From NCBI RefSeq assembly GCF_001029445.1, contig NZ_LDOT01000010.1:1-50500 (forward strand): DNA of 50,500 nucleotides, read 5' to 3'. This stretch comes from Photobacterium aquae. Lineage in GTDB: Bacteria; Pseudomonadota; Gammaproteobacteria; Enterobacterales; Vibrionaceae. Below the pieces are notes generated by a model that was not told where the DNA came from, searched no databases, and saw only the letters and a program-made list of their open reading frames with translations. Shown here in pieces: positions 1 to 8,371 of this stretch. The translations under genes and the position numbers were made by a program. Each line of letters opens with the position of its first letter. The first letter of the stretch is position 1.

Positions 1-120
1 CGAATCTCTGGAATGCCAGCCCGGTCCACCCCTGTCACCTTCAAGGCTCTAGACTAGGTGTCCCCCCGACGAAATGCCGAGACTTTTTCGATTGCCGGGC
101 TGTATGAAGTTAACGGTACA

Positions 121-465
121 TTAGTATTTTTTGCATTCGACAGTATCAGGGCGGCAGAACATTTCATCATGGTCCTGACTGCATTGGTCTACGATGTGAG
201 CTATCGCTTTGCCCCGATGTTCAGAACGGCTTTTGTATCGCTGGCCAAATATATTCAGTGTGCATTGGTAGAGGTGACGCCCTGCCAGTGGATGATCAGG
301 ACGCTGTTCTATAATGGCACTGAGTTGCTCTACCTTTTTGTTAAGAATGCTTACTTGGTATTCGAGTTCGCGGATCCGTTGTTCGTCGCTTAACGTTGAT
401 GAATAACCCGCAGCAGGAAGAAGTAGGATCAGGGCGGTTATAAGTTTTTGCAGGTGTCTTTTCAT
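121..465 (-). CDS. Small exported protein with a coiled-coil stretch, function unknown
   Basis: This 114-residue protein begins with a basic start (MKRH), then a hydrophobic run at about residues 8-20 and an Ala/Ser-rich region that looks like a Sec signal peptide. Residues 25-55 are rich in Leu, Glu, Lys and Gln in a heptad-like pattern, so a short coiled coil is likely. The C-terminal half is basic and holds several cysteines (in LYQCT, VDQCSQ, FCRP and ECKK), which could form disulfides in the periplasm. The Shine-Dalgarno signal is weak. I do not recognise a family. The opposite strand is also open here, but its product lacks any signal or domain. Existence is likely, function unknown. 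Confidence 0.5.
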   Translation of the reverse strand: MKRHLQKLITALILLLPAAGYSSTLSDEQRIRELEYQVSILNKKVEQLSAIIEQRPDHPLAGRHLYQCTLNIFGQRYKSRSEHRGKAIAHIVDQCSQDHDEMFCRPDTVECKKY

Positions 466-678
466 CGTTGTATTTTGAATGCTGTTTTATTTCGCTCTAT
501 AGTAACAAAGCCTCGCTGTGACGAGTAGTCCCTATTACAGGAAAAGGTGTTGAGTATTGTTGACGCTGTCAACTTCAAAGGGTTTTGGTATACGCTGAGA
601 CACAGGGTCTTGGCTTGAGATAGATTGGCTATCAGTGTTATCGTGTGGCCTTTCCGGCTAACTGAGGTAGGAGTGAGC
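466..678. other. Intergenic region between the exported unknown and the DUF1904 gene
   Basis: A 213-base gap between divergent genes. It should hold both promoters, but I see no strong -35/-10 pair. Its only clear element is the Shine-Dalgarno sequence GGTAGGAG just before the ATG at 679. Reading frames that cross it on either strand have no recognisable content. Confidence 0.4.
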
Positions 679-1014
679 ATGCCACACTTACGTTTTCGCG
701 CCATTGAATTTGATTTGGTTAAATCATTGTCGACGGAGTTGGTCGATGACTTGCTGCCCCTAATGGGGTGCCCACGGGAAGATTTTACCCTTGAACATAT
801 CTCAACCACCTTCATATTCGACGGGGAAGTATCCGATGCTTATCCGTTTGTTGAAGTACTTTGGTTTGATCGGGGGCAGGATATACAGGATAGAGTCGCC
901 GCTGCGATTACCGAAGCAGTGAGGGCGGCGATTGAGATACCTGAACAGGATGTTGCAGTGATATTTACCGTATTGCCCCCTTCTGGTTATTACGATAACG
1001 GCAATCACTATTGA
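679..1014 (+). CDS. DUF1904 family protein, tautomerase-like
   Basis: The product is 111 residues and resembles the DUF1904 family. I chose the ATG at 679 because TAGGAG lies 5 bases upstream; the frame stays open further upstream without a better start. From this start the protein begins Met-Pro-His-Leu-Arg. Removal of Met would expose an N-terminal proline, the catalytic residue of the 4-oxalocrotonate tautomerase/MIF superfamily, to which I believe DUF1904 is related. Substrate is unknown. The gene stands alone, followed by a strong terminator. Family assignment is fairly secure; enzymatic activity is inference. Confidence 0.75.
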   Translation: MPHLRFRAIEFDLVKSLSTELVDDLLPLMGCPREDFTLEHISTTFIFDGEVSDAYPFVEVLWFDRGQDIQDRVAAAITEAVRAAIEIPEQDVAVIFTVLPPSGYYDNGNHY

Positions 1015-1020
1015 GCCGCA

Positions 1021-1042
1021 GCGGCCTATAGGCCGCTTTTTT
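1021..1042 (+). terminator. Intrinsic terminator after the DUF1904 gene
   Basis: Stem GCGGCC/GGCCGC with a TATA loop, followed by six T. It starts 6 bases after the stop codon. Confidence 0.9.
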
Positions 1043-1073
1043 GTTTTTGGTGTTTTACGGGTAGGTCAGTGAG

Positions 1074-1919
1074 ATGGCACGTTATACAAAGTTAGTTGCC
1101 GGGATCGGTGTTGTCGCAGGAGCGTTGGGGATCAGTGCATTGAACTGGTCGTTTGATGTTTCGGAAGTCCCGGAAGTGAGTGCCAATGTGCTTGCACCGA
1201 GGTTTACCTATAGCTGTATCAACAGCGATGTGGCGATGCCATTGGATCAAGATGGCAATCTCACCGTATCAGTGTGGAATATCTACAAACAACAGCGTGA
1301 TAACTGGCGTAAAGAGTTGGAAACCATTAGTGACACCAGCCGTTTGGTGCTACTGCAGGAAGCGAGTCTGACGAGCGGGTTGAAAGATTATCTTGATGCT
1401 GCCAGCTGGAAAGTGCGGATGGCGAATGCTTTCAAATTTTTGAATACGCCTGCTGGGGTGATGAATTTGTCCTCGGTCAATGCGAAATCTACCTGTGCTT
1501 ATCTTGCAATGGAGCCTTGGCTGCGTTTGCCGAAATCTGCTTTGTTGTCGGAGTTTAACCTTTCCAATGGGCAGACATTGGCCGTTGTTAACCTGCATGG
1601 TGTGAACTTTGCCCTAGGGCTCGAAGAATATAAGGAACAGTTTGAAACCTTGAAAAGGGTTCTGGATAAGCATATCGGGCCAATTATTTTGGCCGGGGAC
1701 TTTAATACCTGGCGTCAGGGACGATTAGATATCGTAAACGCATTTGCCAAGAGTTTGGGTCTAAAAGATGCGGTATTGGCTCAGGATCGGCGGGTGAAGG
1801 TGTTCGGCAAACCGTTGGATCACCTTTACTATCGAGGCTTAGATTTAACCAAGGCCGAGGCACCCACGACAGATGCCTCGGATCATAACCCGATTATTGC
1901 CAGCTTCAGGCTGCAATGA
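1074..1919 (+). CDS. yafD: Endonuclease/exonuclease/phosphatase family protein, YafD-like
   Basis: A 281-residue protein of the EEP metal-dependent phosphoesterase fold, closest in layout to E. coli YafD (UPF0294). A hydrophobic N-terminus (about residues 7-24) suggests a membrane anchor or signal. EEP motifs appear in order: the WN of VWNIYK (N69), LLQEA (E96, metal ligand), NLHG (H175), GDFN (D209, N211), LDH (D249, H250) and the terminal SDHNP (D270, H271). All catalytic positions are present, so it should be active, but its substrate is unknown. The 3' end overlaps the convergent YIP1-like gene by 14 bases. The symbol is by analogy with E. coli. Confidence 0.8.
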   Translation: MARYTKLVAGIGVVAGALGISALNWSFDVSEVPEVSANVLAPRFTYSCINSDVAMPLDQDGNLTVSVWNIYKQQRDNWRKELETISDTSRLVLLQEASLTSGLKDYLDAASWKVRMANAFKFLNTPAGVMNLSSVNAKSTCAYLAMEPWLRLPKSALLSEFNLSNGQTLAVVNLHGVNFALGLEEYKEQFETLKRVLDKHIGPIILAGDFNTWRQGRLDIVNAFAKSLGLKDAVLAQDRRVKVFGKPLDHLYYRGLDLTKAEAPTTDASDHNPIIASFRLQ

Positions 1920-2595
1920 TCATCAGAGGCCAGATCAATAGGGTCATCGCCCACGGCAATGCGGCCACGATGATGCATTTTGCACGGTCGTAGTCTGTCC
2001 AAGCGCTCACCGCTGCGTAGGTCAGAGCGATATACCAAGGAGCCAGTAGTGGTACCGTGGTGGAAAATGCTGACCAAGGATGGTTGAGCGGTAGCTTGAG
2101 GAAGGCATTCAGGCTATTGAGATCGGCGGCATTGGGCAAGAAATTTCCGGTATTGAACATGGCGTTCAGATAGCTGGCGAAATCACCAATGATGGTTGGC
2201 AGCATGATAAAGCATGCCGCTGCGAGCCATTTGCCGAAGCCATGCTTATAGCTGTTGCTCTTGGTTGCTAGGTTGAGCCATAGCGCAAGGATGAAAATGG
2301 CAGCAGTACGGCCGACAATATCACTAAATACCTCTCCTGCCAGCAATACCTCTTTCGATAGCCATGCTTCTTGAATCTGCTCGTCAACATTGCCTAATTG
2401 AGCCATTAGGGTTTGCTGGAGCCAAGTGAGATCAACGTGGTTGAAATAACTGCCCCAGAAAAAAAATGGCCCGACGATGAGCAGCAAATAAGGAAGGAAC
2501 GCCCACTTCGGGCGTTCATGTACTGCGGCAAAACAGTCAATAGGGGAGCGGAATGTATCGAGAACCGCAATAAGCGGGTTTTTTGAAGGCGTCAT
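1906..2595 (-). CDS. YIP1-like multi-pass inner-membrane protein
   Basis: A 229-residue membrane protein with about five predicted transmembrane segments (residues 31-50, 93-111, 121-140, 178-199 and 206-228). The layout and the FRSPIDCF start resemble bacterial YIP1-domain proteins. Its ATG overlaps the stop codon of mltD in the ATGA arrangement, so translation is probably coupled to the lytic transglycosylase. Its 3' end overlaps the convergent YafD-like gene. No catalytic motif is visible and the function is unknown. The tight coupling suggests a role near cell-wall turnover, which is inference. Confidence 0.75.
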   Translation of the reverse strand: MTPSKNPLIAVLDTFRSPIDCFAAVHERPKWAFLPYLLLIVGPFFFWGSYFNHVDLTWLQQTLMAQLGNVDEQIQEAWLSKEVLLAGEVFSDIVGRTAAIFILALWLNLATKSNSYKHGFGKWLAAACFIMLPTIIGDFASYLNAMFNTGNFLPNAADLNSLNAFLKLPLNHPWSAFSTTVPLLAPWYIALTYAAVSAWTDYDRAKCIIVAALPWAMTLLIWPLMIIAA

Positions 2596-4160
2596 ACACT
2601 TACCTTAGTGACATCTACATAGAGTTTGAGTTTCTGTCCCGGCTTGAGGTATTTCTGGCCGCGGATTTGGTTCCATTTCACCACGTCGGACACCTTGACT
2701 TGGTAGCGTTTGGCGATCTCGCTGAGGTTATCGCCAGCACGTACCTTGTAGAATACAGTGCGGATAATTCCGCCGTCGGTACTCTTTTTCCAAAGGGTTA
2801 GGCTCTGCCCAACTTTGAGTGGCGTGCGCTTGCTGATCCCGTTCCATTTTGTGATTTCGTCAATGGATACCTTCTGCTTACGGGCGATGCTCCATAGGCT
2901 GTCGCCTGATTGTACGGTATAGCTGGTGCGATAACCGCTGCCGTGGCTACGTTGGGTCTCATTGGCCAAACGGGCTGCAATCGTATCGCCATCTTTGGAA
3001 GCAACGGGGATCAGGATGTGGCGTCCTACCCGAATATTGCTATTGCCCATATTGTTGGCGCGCTGGATCTGCTTGGTAGTCGTCTTGTACTTGTGTGCTA
3101 GCATGCTCAGGCTGTCGCCTGGCTTGATTTGGTAACGTATTACTTTCATACCGCGGTGGCCGTTTTGGGCAAAGGCGCGGTTGAAATTATCGATACGGTC
3201 AACAGGCAGCAGCAGGTGGCTCGGGCCATCTGGGGCCGTTGCCCAATGGTTGTAGCCAGGGTTTAGGCTTTGGAGATCATCCAAGGAGATCCCTGCGAAC
3301 TTGGCTGCCATTGCCAGATCCATTTGGGTGCCGGGCTTGATAAGCTTGACTGCTGGCTTATTGGCTATCTCTGGAATGTCGATACCGTATTTGTCTTGGT
3401 TTTTTATGACATCGGCTACGGCCAGCAGTTTAGGAACGTAGCCGCTGGTTTCCTGGGGTAAGTCTAATGACCAGAAATCGGTTGGCTTGCCAGCAGCTTT
3501 GTTGTGGCGGATGGCTCGGAATACCCGTCCTTCGCCGGTATTGTAGGCGGCAAGGGCATGGAGCCAGTCACCGTCAAATTTACGGTTGAGGTATTCAAGA
3601 AGATCCAATGCGGCTCGGGTTGATTCAACGATATCGCGACGGCCGTCGTACCACCAGTTTTGTTCTAGGCCAAAGGTGCGGCCTGTAGGTGGCGTGATTT
3701 GCCATAATCCAGCGGCTCGACCGTGGGAGTAGGCAAATTGGTCAAAAGAGCTTTCGACAATCGGCAACAATGCCAATTCTAGTGGCATATTGCGCTTTTC
3801 TATTTCATTGGTGATGTAGTAAAGAAAAGGCTGGGCACGTTTGGCAACGGTTTGTAGGTGGCCGGGATGGCGTAGGTACCAGTCACGGTAGTAGTTGGTA
3901 CGCTTGTTATCCGGAACATTCGCCTTTAGTTGCATGCTGATGCGTTGCCAAACATCGTCTTGCTCCTGTGGACTTGGTTGTCGAAGTGGGGCGATGACCT
4001 GCGGCTTTGGGGTATGTGTGCCTGCAACTGTCTGTGCAGTTTGTGCCGCAGGCTTTTGTGAAGGTGGTGTGTTTGTTGGTTCTTCTACTGTATTTGTCGT
4101 ATTAGTAAGTTGGCAACCAGCTAGTAAAAGTGCGCTCGCCAAAAAAAAACGGGATTTCAT
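2592..4160 (-). CDS. mltD: Membrane-bound lytic murein transglycosylase D
   Basis: A 522-residue outer-membrane lipoprotein that cleaves peptidoglycan glycan strands to 1,6-anhydromuropeptides. The lipobox LLAGC puts the lipidated cysteine at residue 16. A Pro/Thr-rich linker follows to about 65. The SLT lysozyme-like domain (about 100-230) carries the catalytic glutamate in PIVESSF (E136), then GLWQITP and AAYNTGEG. Three LysM peptidoglycan-binding repeats end the protein (about 343-386, 413-457 and 470-514). It is followed without a gap by the YIP1-like gene. A weak promoter candidate (TTGGAC, 16-base spacer, TATTTT) lies in the gap before it. Confidence 0.96.
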   Translation of the reverse strand: MKSRFFLASALLLAGCQLTNTTNTVEEPTNTPPSQKPAAQTAQTVAGTHTPKPQVIAPLRQPSPQEQDDVWQRISMQLKANVPDNKRTNYYRDWYLRHPGHLQTVAKRAQPFLYYITNEIEKRNMPLELALLPIVESSFDQFAYSHGRAAGLWQITPPTGRTFGLEQNWWYDGRRDIVESTRAALDLLEYLNRKFDGDWLHALAAYNTGEGRVFRAIRHNKAAGKPTDFWSLDLPQETSGYVPKLLAVADVIKNQDKYGIDIPEIANKPAVKLIKPGTQMDLAMAAKFAGISLDDLQSLNPGYNHWATAPDGPSHLLLPVDRIDNFNRAFAQNGHRGMKVIRYQIKPGDSLSMLAHKYKTTTKQIQRANNMGNSNIRVGRHILIPVASKDGDTIAARLANETQRSHGSGYRTSYTVQSGDSLWSIARKQKVSIDEITKWNGISKRTPLKVGQSLTLWKKSTDGGIIRTVFYKVRAGDNLSEIAKRYQVKVSDVVKWNQIRGQKYLKPGQKLKLYVDVTKVSV

Positions 4161-4230
4161 GTGTCTAGCCTATAGCCAAAATAGTTGGTGATAATACTTG
4201 TCCAACTACCTTAGTTACAAGTGACTCACT

Positions 4231-4989
4231 TCAAAATTCATCCTTCCAACGACGCAGAGCAGCGAAGGTTTCTACATCGCTATCGTTAACCGCTTTATTT
4301 GCAACTGATTTTTTTATGCTAGGTTGATCGCAACGCAGGAACGGATTGATCAATTTTTCTTGTTTCAAATTGCTAGGAATCGTGCTTATACCCTGTGCGC
4401 GTAGTCGGCTGACATCTTCTCGGTAGCGTTGGAGGTGCGGATTGTCTTGTTCGGCGACAAGGGCAAAGGCCAGATTGCTGCTGGTATATTCATGGGCGCA
4501 GTAGATTAGGGTTTCATCGGGAAGGGCTGTCAGCTTTTGCAATGAATGGAACATTTGCTCAGCGGTGCCTTCAAATAGCCGCCCGCAGCCTGCAGAAAAT
4601 AACGTGTCGCCGCAGAAGAGTTTCTCGTCACCGACATAGGCGACATGGCCTGCCGTATGGCCTGGCACTCCAAGAACCATGAAACGCTCGCCGAAAATTT
4701 CAACCTGATCGCCATCTTCAACTGACTGAGTGACACCGGGAACAGGCTCAGAAGCCGGTGCAACAACTTGTACATTGGGGCTGTAGCGTTTTAGTTCGCT
4801 GATCCCGCCAACGTGGTCGTGGTGATGGTGGGTAATAAGGATTGCGTCCAGAGTCAGTTGTTCTTCTTCCAGCACTTTGAGTACCGGGGCCGCGTCACCG
4901 GGATCGACCACGACGCAATGGTTATCTGGACTGTGAATCAGCCAGATGTAATTGTCATGGAATGCAGGTATGCTTTTTACTGTCAGCAT
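4231..4989 (-). CDS. gloB: Hydroxyacylglutathione hydrolase (glyoxalase II)
   Basis: Hydrolyses S-D-lactoylglutathione to D-lactate and glutathione, the second step of methylglyoxal detoxification, in the cytosol. The metallo-beta-lactamase signature is complete: THHHHDH (ligands H54, H56, D58, H59), GHT (H111), CGDT (D128) and CAHEYT (H166). I use the ATG at 4989 because GGAG lies 8 bases upstream and the 252-residue product matches the family length. The longer frame adds eight residues (MTYRRRYS) with no ribosome-binding site. It is divergent from yafS across 51 bases, as in E. coli. Confidence 0.96.
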   Translation of the reverse strand: MLTVKSIPAFHDNYIWLIHSPDNHCVVVDPGDAAPVLKVLEEEQLTLDAILITHHHHDHVGGISELKRYSPNVQVVAPASEPVPGVTQSVEDGDQVEIFGERFMVLGVPGHTAGHVAYVGDEKLFCGDTLFSAGCGRLFEGTAEQMFHSLQKLTALPDETLIYCAHEYTSSNLAFALVAEQDNPHLQRYREDVSRLRAQGISTIPSNLKQEKLINPFLRCDQPSIKKSVANKAVNDSDVETFAALRRWKDEF

Positions 4990-5040
4990 AGAGTATCTCC
5001 GGCGATAAGTCATTGAGCATAAATTAAATTTGGTATCAGT

Positions 5041-5808
5041 ATGAAGCCAGCGCGTATATTGGAACAGATAGAGTCGCCTTCGACGTGGTCTCAGGTGAAC
5101 AATGGTACTTGGGCGGCAGAGTTACTCCAAGCCCAGCTTGATGAATGGTGGCCTAAGTTATTTGGCTATCATATGCTGAAGCTGGGAGGACTGAGCTGCG
5201 AGCTCGCCAGTGGTCATTGTAACATCCAACATCAAATTTGCATCGATAAGTTCAATCCACTGCATAATGTCATTGCTGACCCATTTGCATTGCCATTTAT
5301 CGAAAAGTCATTTGATGCTTGTTTGCTTGCTCACCAGCTAGATTATTGTTCTGACCCGCATAGTTTGCTGAGGGAGGTTGACCGAGTTACTGTCGATGAT
5401 GGCTATATGATGATCAGCGGTACCAATCCGGTTAGCTTGACGGGATTGAGGGGTTTATTGCCTTGGAACCGGAAGCGCTATCCTTGGAAAGGACGGATGT
5501 TTATGCCTATGCGGATCAAAGATTGGTTAGGCGTGCTCAATTATGAAGTGGTTTACCACGAGAATTTTGCTATTCTGCCCGCCAGCCGCCACCAGGCCTG
5601 TTCGGCCTGGGCAGAAAGCATGCTGGTTGAGACGTTGTCGTCGATAGGTAGCATGTATCTGATTGTTGCGCGCAAGCGAACTTTCCCGCTCAAGCCGGTG
5701 AAACCGACCTGGAAGTTACGTCGCCAGTTGACGCCGCTTGGGATAAACTGCCGAACAAAAGCCAGCCCGCACCAGCGGGATGACATTCATGAGGCCAAAT
5801 TCAATTAG
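5041..5808 (+). CDS. yafS: YafS-like class I SAM-dependent methyltransferase family protein
   Basis: 255 residues. The Methyltransf_11-like core spans about residues 45-135: a strand and acidic residue (CIDKF), DPFALPF with FDACLLAH, then a strand with DGYMMISG. The usual glycine-rich motif I is degenerate here (SCELASGHC), so cofactor binding is not certain. The C-terminus is basic. It sits between gloB and rnhA as yafS does in E. coli, which supports the name. It converges on rnhA with a 4-base overlap. The substrate is unknown. Confidence 0.8.
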   Translation: MKPARILEQIESPSTWSQVNNGTWAAELLQAQLDEWWPKLFGYHMLKLGGLSCELASGHCNIQHQICIDKFNPLHNVIADPFALPFIEKSFDACLLAHQLDYCSDPHSLLREVDRVTVDDGYMMISGTNPVSLTGLRGLLPWNRKRYPWKGRMFMPMRIKDWLGVLNYEVVYHENFAILPASRHQACSAWAESMLVETLSSIGSMYLIVARKRTFPLKPVKPTWKLRRQLTPLGINCRTKASPHQRDDIHEAKFN

Positions 5809-6269
5809 CCAGCGTCATAGCCATTATCTGGTTGGGTGGGAGCTTCCGCAGCAGTGCGAGCCAGTACATCGCATCGCTCATTTTCTGGGTGGCCAGCATG
5901 TCCCTTTACCCAATGCCAGGTAATTTGGTGGCGTTGGGCCTCTGTATCTAATCGCTTCCAGAGATCGGCATTTTTTACCGGTTTCTTGTCGGCGGTCTTC
6001 CAGCCACGTTTTTTCCAGTTATGGATCCATTGCGTGATCCCTTGGCGGACATATTGGCTATCGGTAGTTAGGTCAACGTGGCATGGCTGCTTGAGGCTGG
6101 AAAGGCCTTCAATGGCAGCTAGCAGCTCCATGCGGTTGTTGGTGGTCATGTAAAAGCCTTCGCTCAGCTCTTTTTCATGCTGCTTGTAGCGCAGCACCGC
6201 ACCATAGCCGCCGGGACCGGGATTGCCGAGGCAAGAACCGTCGGTGAAAATTTCTACCTGCTTGGTCAT
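5805..6269 (-). CDS. rnhA: Ribonuclease HI
   Basis: Degrades the RNA strand of RNA-DNA hybrids, removing R-loops and primers. The 154-residue product keeps the catalytic residues at the E. coli positions: D10 in [15 protein letters not shown]48 in NNRMELLA, D70 in TTDSQYV, H124 in KGHAGHP and D134 in RCDVLA. It is divergent from dnaQ across 52 bases, a pairing conserved in enterics, so the two promoters probably overlap. Confidence 0.98.
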   Translation of the reverse strand: MTKQVEIFTDGSCLGNPGPGGYGAVLRYKQHEKELSEGFYMTTNNRMELLAAIEGLSSLKQPCHVDLTTDSQYVRQGITQWIHNWKKRGWKTADKKPVKNADLWKRLDTEAQRHQITWHWVKGHAGHPENERCDVLARTAAEAPTQPDNGYDAG

Positions 6270-6321
6270 ATTTGGTAGTATTCGTCTAAGTTAAAAATGT
6301 AAGTCTGACACAATCATTACT

Positions 6322-7044
6322 ATGAACGCCACTAATGAACGCATAATCGTTTTCGATACGGAAACAACCGGTATGAATATGACCGGCCCTCACTATGAGG
6401 GACACAGAATCGTCGAGATCGGCGCAGTTGAAATTATCAACCGCAAACTCACTGGCAATACGTTTCATGTCTATATCAGGCCGGACCGGGATATTGATGC
6501 CGAGGCGATCGCGGTCCACGGTATTACCGACGAATTTCTTGAAGATAAGCCGACCTACCGTGATATCCATCAAGAGTTCATGGATTTCATTCGCGGTGCC
6601 GAGCTGGTCGCCCATAACGCGCCCTTCGATATCGGCTTCATGGATTACGAGTTTTCTAAGCTTGATCCATCGATAGGCAAAACTGCCGATTTTTGCAAAA
6701 TAACCGATACCCTGGACATGGCCAAACGCCTGTTCCCGGGCAAGCGGAATAACCTTGATGTGCTTTGTGGTCGTTACGGGATTGATAACTCCCACCGAAC
6801 CCTCCACGGAGCCTTGCTCGATGCCGAGATATTGGCCGATGTCTATCTAATGATGACCGGTGGCCAGACATCGTTGGCGCTGAGTTCGGGAAATCAAAGC
6901 AGTGATGCAGGAGCTGAAAATGAAATTCGCCGCTTAGTCAGTGGCCGAAAAGCGCTAAAGGTTATCAAGGCAACGGCCGATGAATTGACAGCGCATGAGG
7001 CGCGGTTGGATTTGATTAAAAATGACGTGATGTGGCGTCTGTAG
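6322..7044 (+). CDS. dnaQ: DNA polymerase III epsilon subunit (proofreading 3'-5' exonuclease)
   Basis: The proofreading subunit of the replicative polymerase core. The 240-residue product carries the DEDDh exonuclease motifs at E. coli positions: D12 and E14 in FDTETTG, D103 in HNAPFDIGF, and H162 and D167 in HGALLDAE. After the exonuclease domain comes QTSLAL at 182-187, matching the place and form of the clamp-binding motif of E. coli epsilon. The C-terminal tail (about 200-240) corresponds to the alpha-binding segment. The next gene begins 7 bases after the stop, so the two are probably co-transcribed. Confidence 0.98.
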   Translation: MNATNERIIVFDTETTGMNMTGPHYEGHRIVEIGAVEIINRKLTGNTFHVYIRPDRDIDAEAIAVHGITDEFLEDKPTYRDIHQEFMDFIRGAELVAHNAPFDIGFMDYEFSKLDPSIGKTADFCKITDTLDMAKRLFPGKRNNLDVLCGRYGIDNSHRTLHGALLDAEILADVYLMMTGGQTSLALSSGNQSSDAGAENEIRRLVSGRKALKVIKATADELTAHEARLDLIKNDVMWRL

Positions 7045-7051
7045 GGGTAAG

Positions 7052-8302
7052 ATGAAGCGGTTTTGTTGGCTCTTGTTATTGGTGCCTGTCCTATCGTGGG
7101 CAACGGAAAAAAGCGAGATGACATGGCTGGATAATCGTTTCCGTGTCGATGATACAGTGGAACAGGTCTCGTTTGTGATTAAGCGGGAGAATAATAGCCA
7201 GCCCGTGGTGTTGGTGCGCCCAGATGGCCATAAATATTATTATTGGCGTCATCCAGACAGTGTGGCGTGGTACCAATCGCCAGATATGGATATTATTTCG
7301 ATAGACCACCCGATGCCGGGACCTTGGCAGGCCGTAGGCAAGGTGTCTCCGTATAATGAAGTCAAAATATTATCTAACCTCAAACTGACGGTCGATAGGT
7401 TGCCGGCTCGCCTGTATCAATCTGAAACGTTGAAATTTTCAGCCCGTTTGACCCAAAACGGTAAGCCACTGACAGATAGAGACTTCCTTGACAAGATGAA
7501 GCTATCTGTAGAGTTTTACGAATACGTGGAACTGGCTGACGGTGTATCTAGCGAGGCTCTGCCCAAGCCGATAGTCATGGGGGAGTTTGCCGATGACGGT
7601 ACGGGCTTCGACGAGCGTCCAGGGGATGGTACATTTACCGTTGAATTGGCTGTTGATTTGCAACCGGGTAAATACCAGGTTGTGATCAATTCCGGCAATG
7701 CGATTTTCGAGCGTGCCGTCGAGCAAACCGTCTTGATATACCCGCCGCCACTGACGGCGATATTCATTCAGGGTAAGACGGCAGATGAAATGAATCAGGT
7801 GATTATTGATACTGAAGATGGCTCAATTAAACCCGGTTCGCTGGCTGCTCATATCGAGCAGAAAAGCTTCGATGACGATACCACTATCTGCCAAGAGGTG
7901 GCGATCGGCGATGAAGAATCCTTGAAGGTGTTGCTGCCCAATGGTCAGAAACCAGGGAGTTATTCGTGGTCCGGCTGGCTCTATGCGACGGACAGTTATG
8001 ATAATCGCGAATTGGTCTTTAGGTTGCCAGAGAGCCATTTTGCCGTAATGGCGGATTTGGAACTTGATAGTGATTTGGCGAAATACCGAGCTCAGCAACA
8101 GGTTAAGAAGCGTAACAAAGAGATTGCGCGTATTACCGCTGAGCGGGAAGAAGCTCGAGACACTGCCACTAAGATCATTATCATGACCAATGTACTGGTG
8201 ATCATATTAGGTATTGCCGGTTTTATATTTTGGCGGAAGCGAAAAGTAAAACGGCTTCTCGAAGAAGCCGGGGGACTGGATATCGCGGGCGTCAAGGACT
8301 AG
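7052..8302 (+). CDS. TIGR03503-type membrane-anchored periplasmic protein
   Basis: 416 residues with a signal peptide (MKRFCWLLLLVPVLSWA), a long extracytoplasmic region, a charged coiled-coil-like stretch (about 343-370) and a C-terminal transmembrane helix (about 372-394) followed by a basic cytoplasmic tail. The layout is that of the family annotated as TIGR03503 in Vibrionaceae and relatives. The middle contains an acidic loop (DDGTGFDERPGDGTF) that resembles beta-sandwich or calcium-loop sequences; this is my reading. It follows dnaQ closely and ends in a strong terminator. Function is unknown. Confidence 0.8.
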   Translation: MKRFCWLLLLVPVLSWATEKSEMTWLDNRFRVDDTVEQVSFVIKRENNSQPVVLVRPDGHKYYYWRHPDSVAWYQSPDMDIISIDHPMPGPWQAVGKVSPYNEVKILSNLKLTVDRLPARLYQSETLKFSARLTQNGKPLTDRDFLDKMKLSVEFYEYVELADGVSSEALPKPIVMGEFADDGTGFDERPGDGTFTVELAVDLQPGKYQVVINSGNAIFERAVEQTVLIYPPPLTAIFIQGKTADEMNQVIIDTEDGSIKPGSLAAHIEQKSFDDDTTICQEVAIGDEESLKVLLPNGQKPGSYSWSGWLYATDSYDNRELVFRLPESHFAVMADLELDSDLAKYRAQQQVKKRNKEIARITAEREEARDTATKIIIMTNVLVIILGIAGFIFWRKRKVKRLLEEAGGLDIAGVKD

Positions 8303-8320
8303 ATGATGAGTTGAAAAAAA

Positions 8321-8348
8321 GGGGGGAAGCATTGCTTCCCCCCTTTTT
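8321..8348. terminator. Bidirectional intrinsic terminator between the TIGR03503 gene and fadE
   Basis: Ten-base stem GGGGGGAAGC/GCTTCCCCCC with an ATT loop, flanked by seven A on the left and five T on the right, so it can end both convergent genes. Confidence 0.93.
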
Positions 8349-8371
8349 CTTACGGGATTGTGGCAAGTGAG

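Noticed and set aside
1..57. First bases of the window as the end of an RNA gene or coding region
   Set aside because: No tRNA or rRNA pattern and no frame with recognisable content.
58..393. Forward open frame of 111 codons opposite the exported unknown
   Set aside because: It has no signal, domain or ribosome-binding site, while the minus-strand frame has a good signal peptide.
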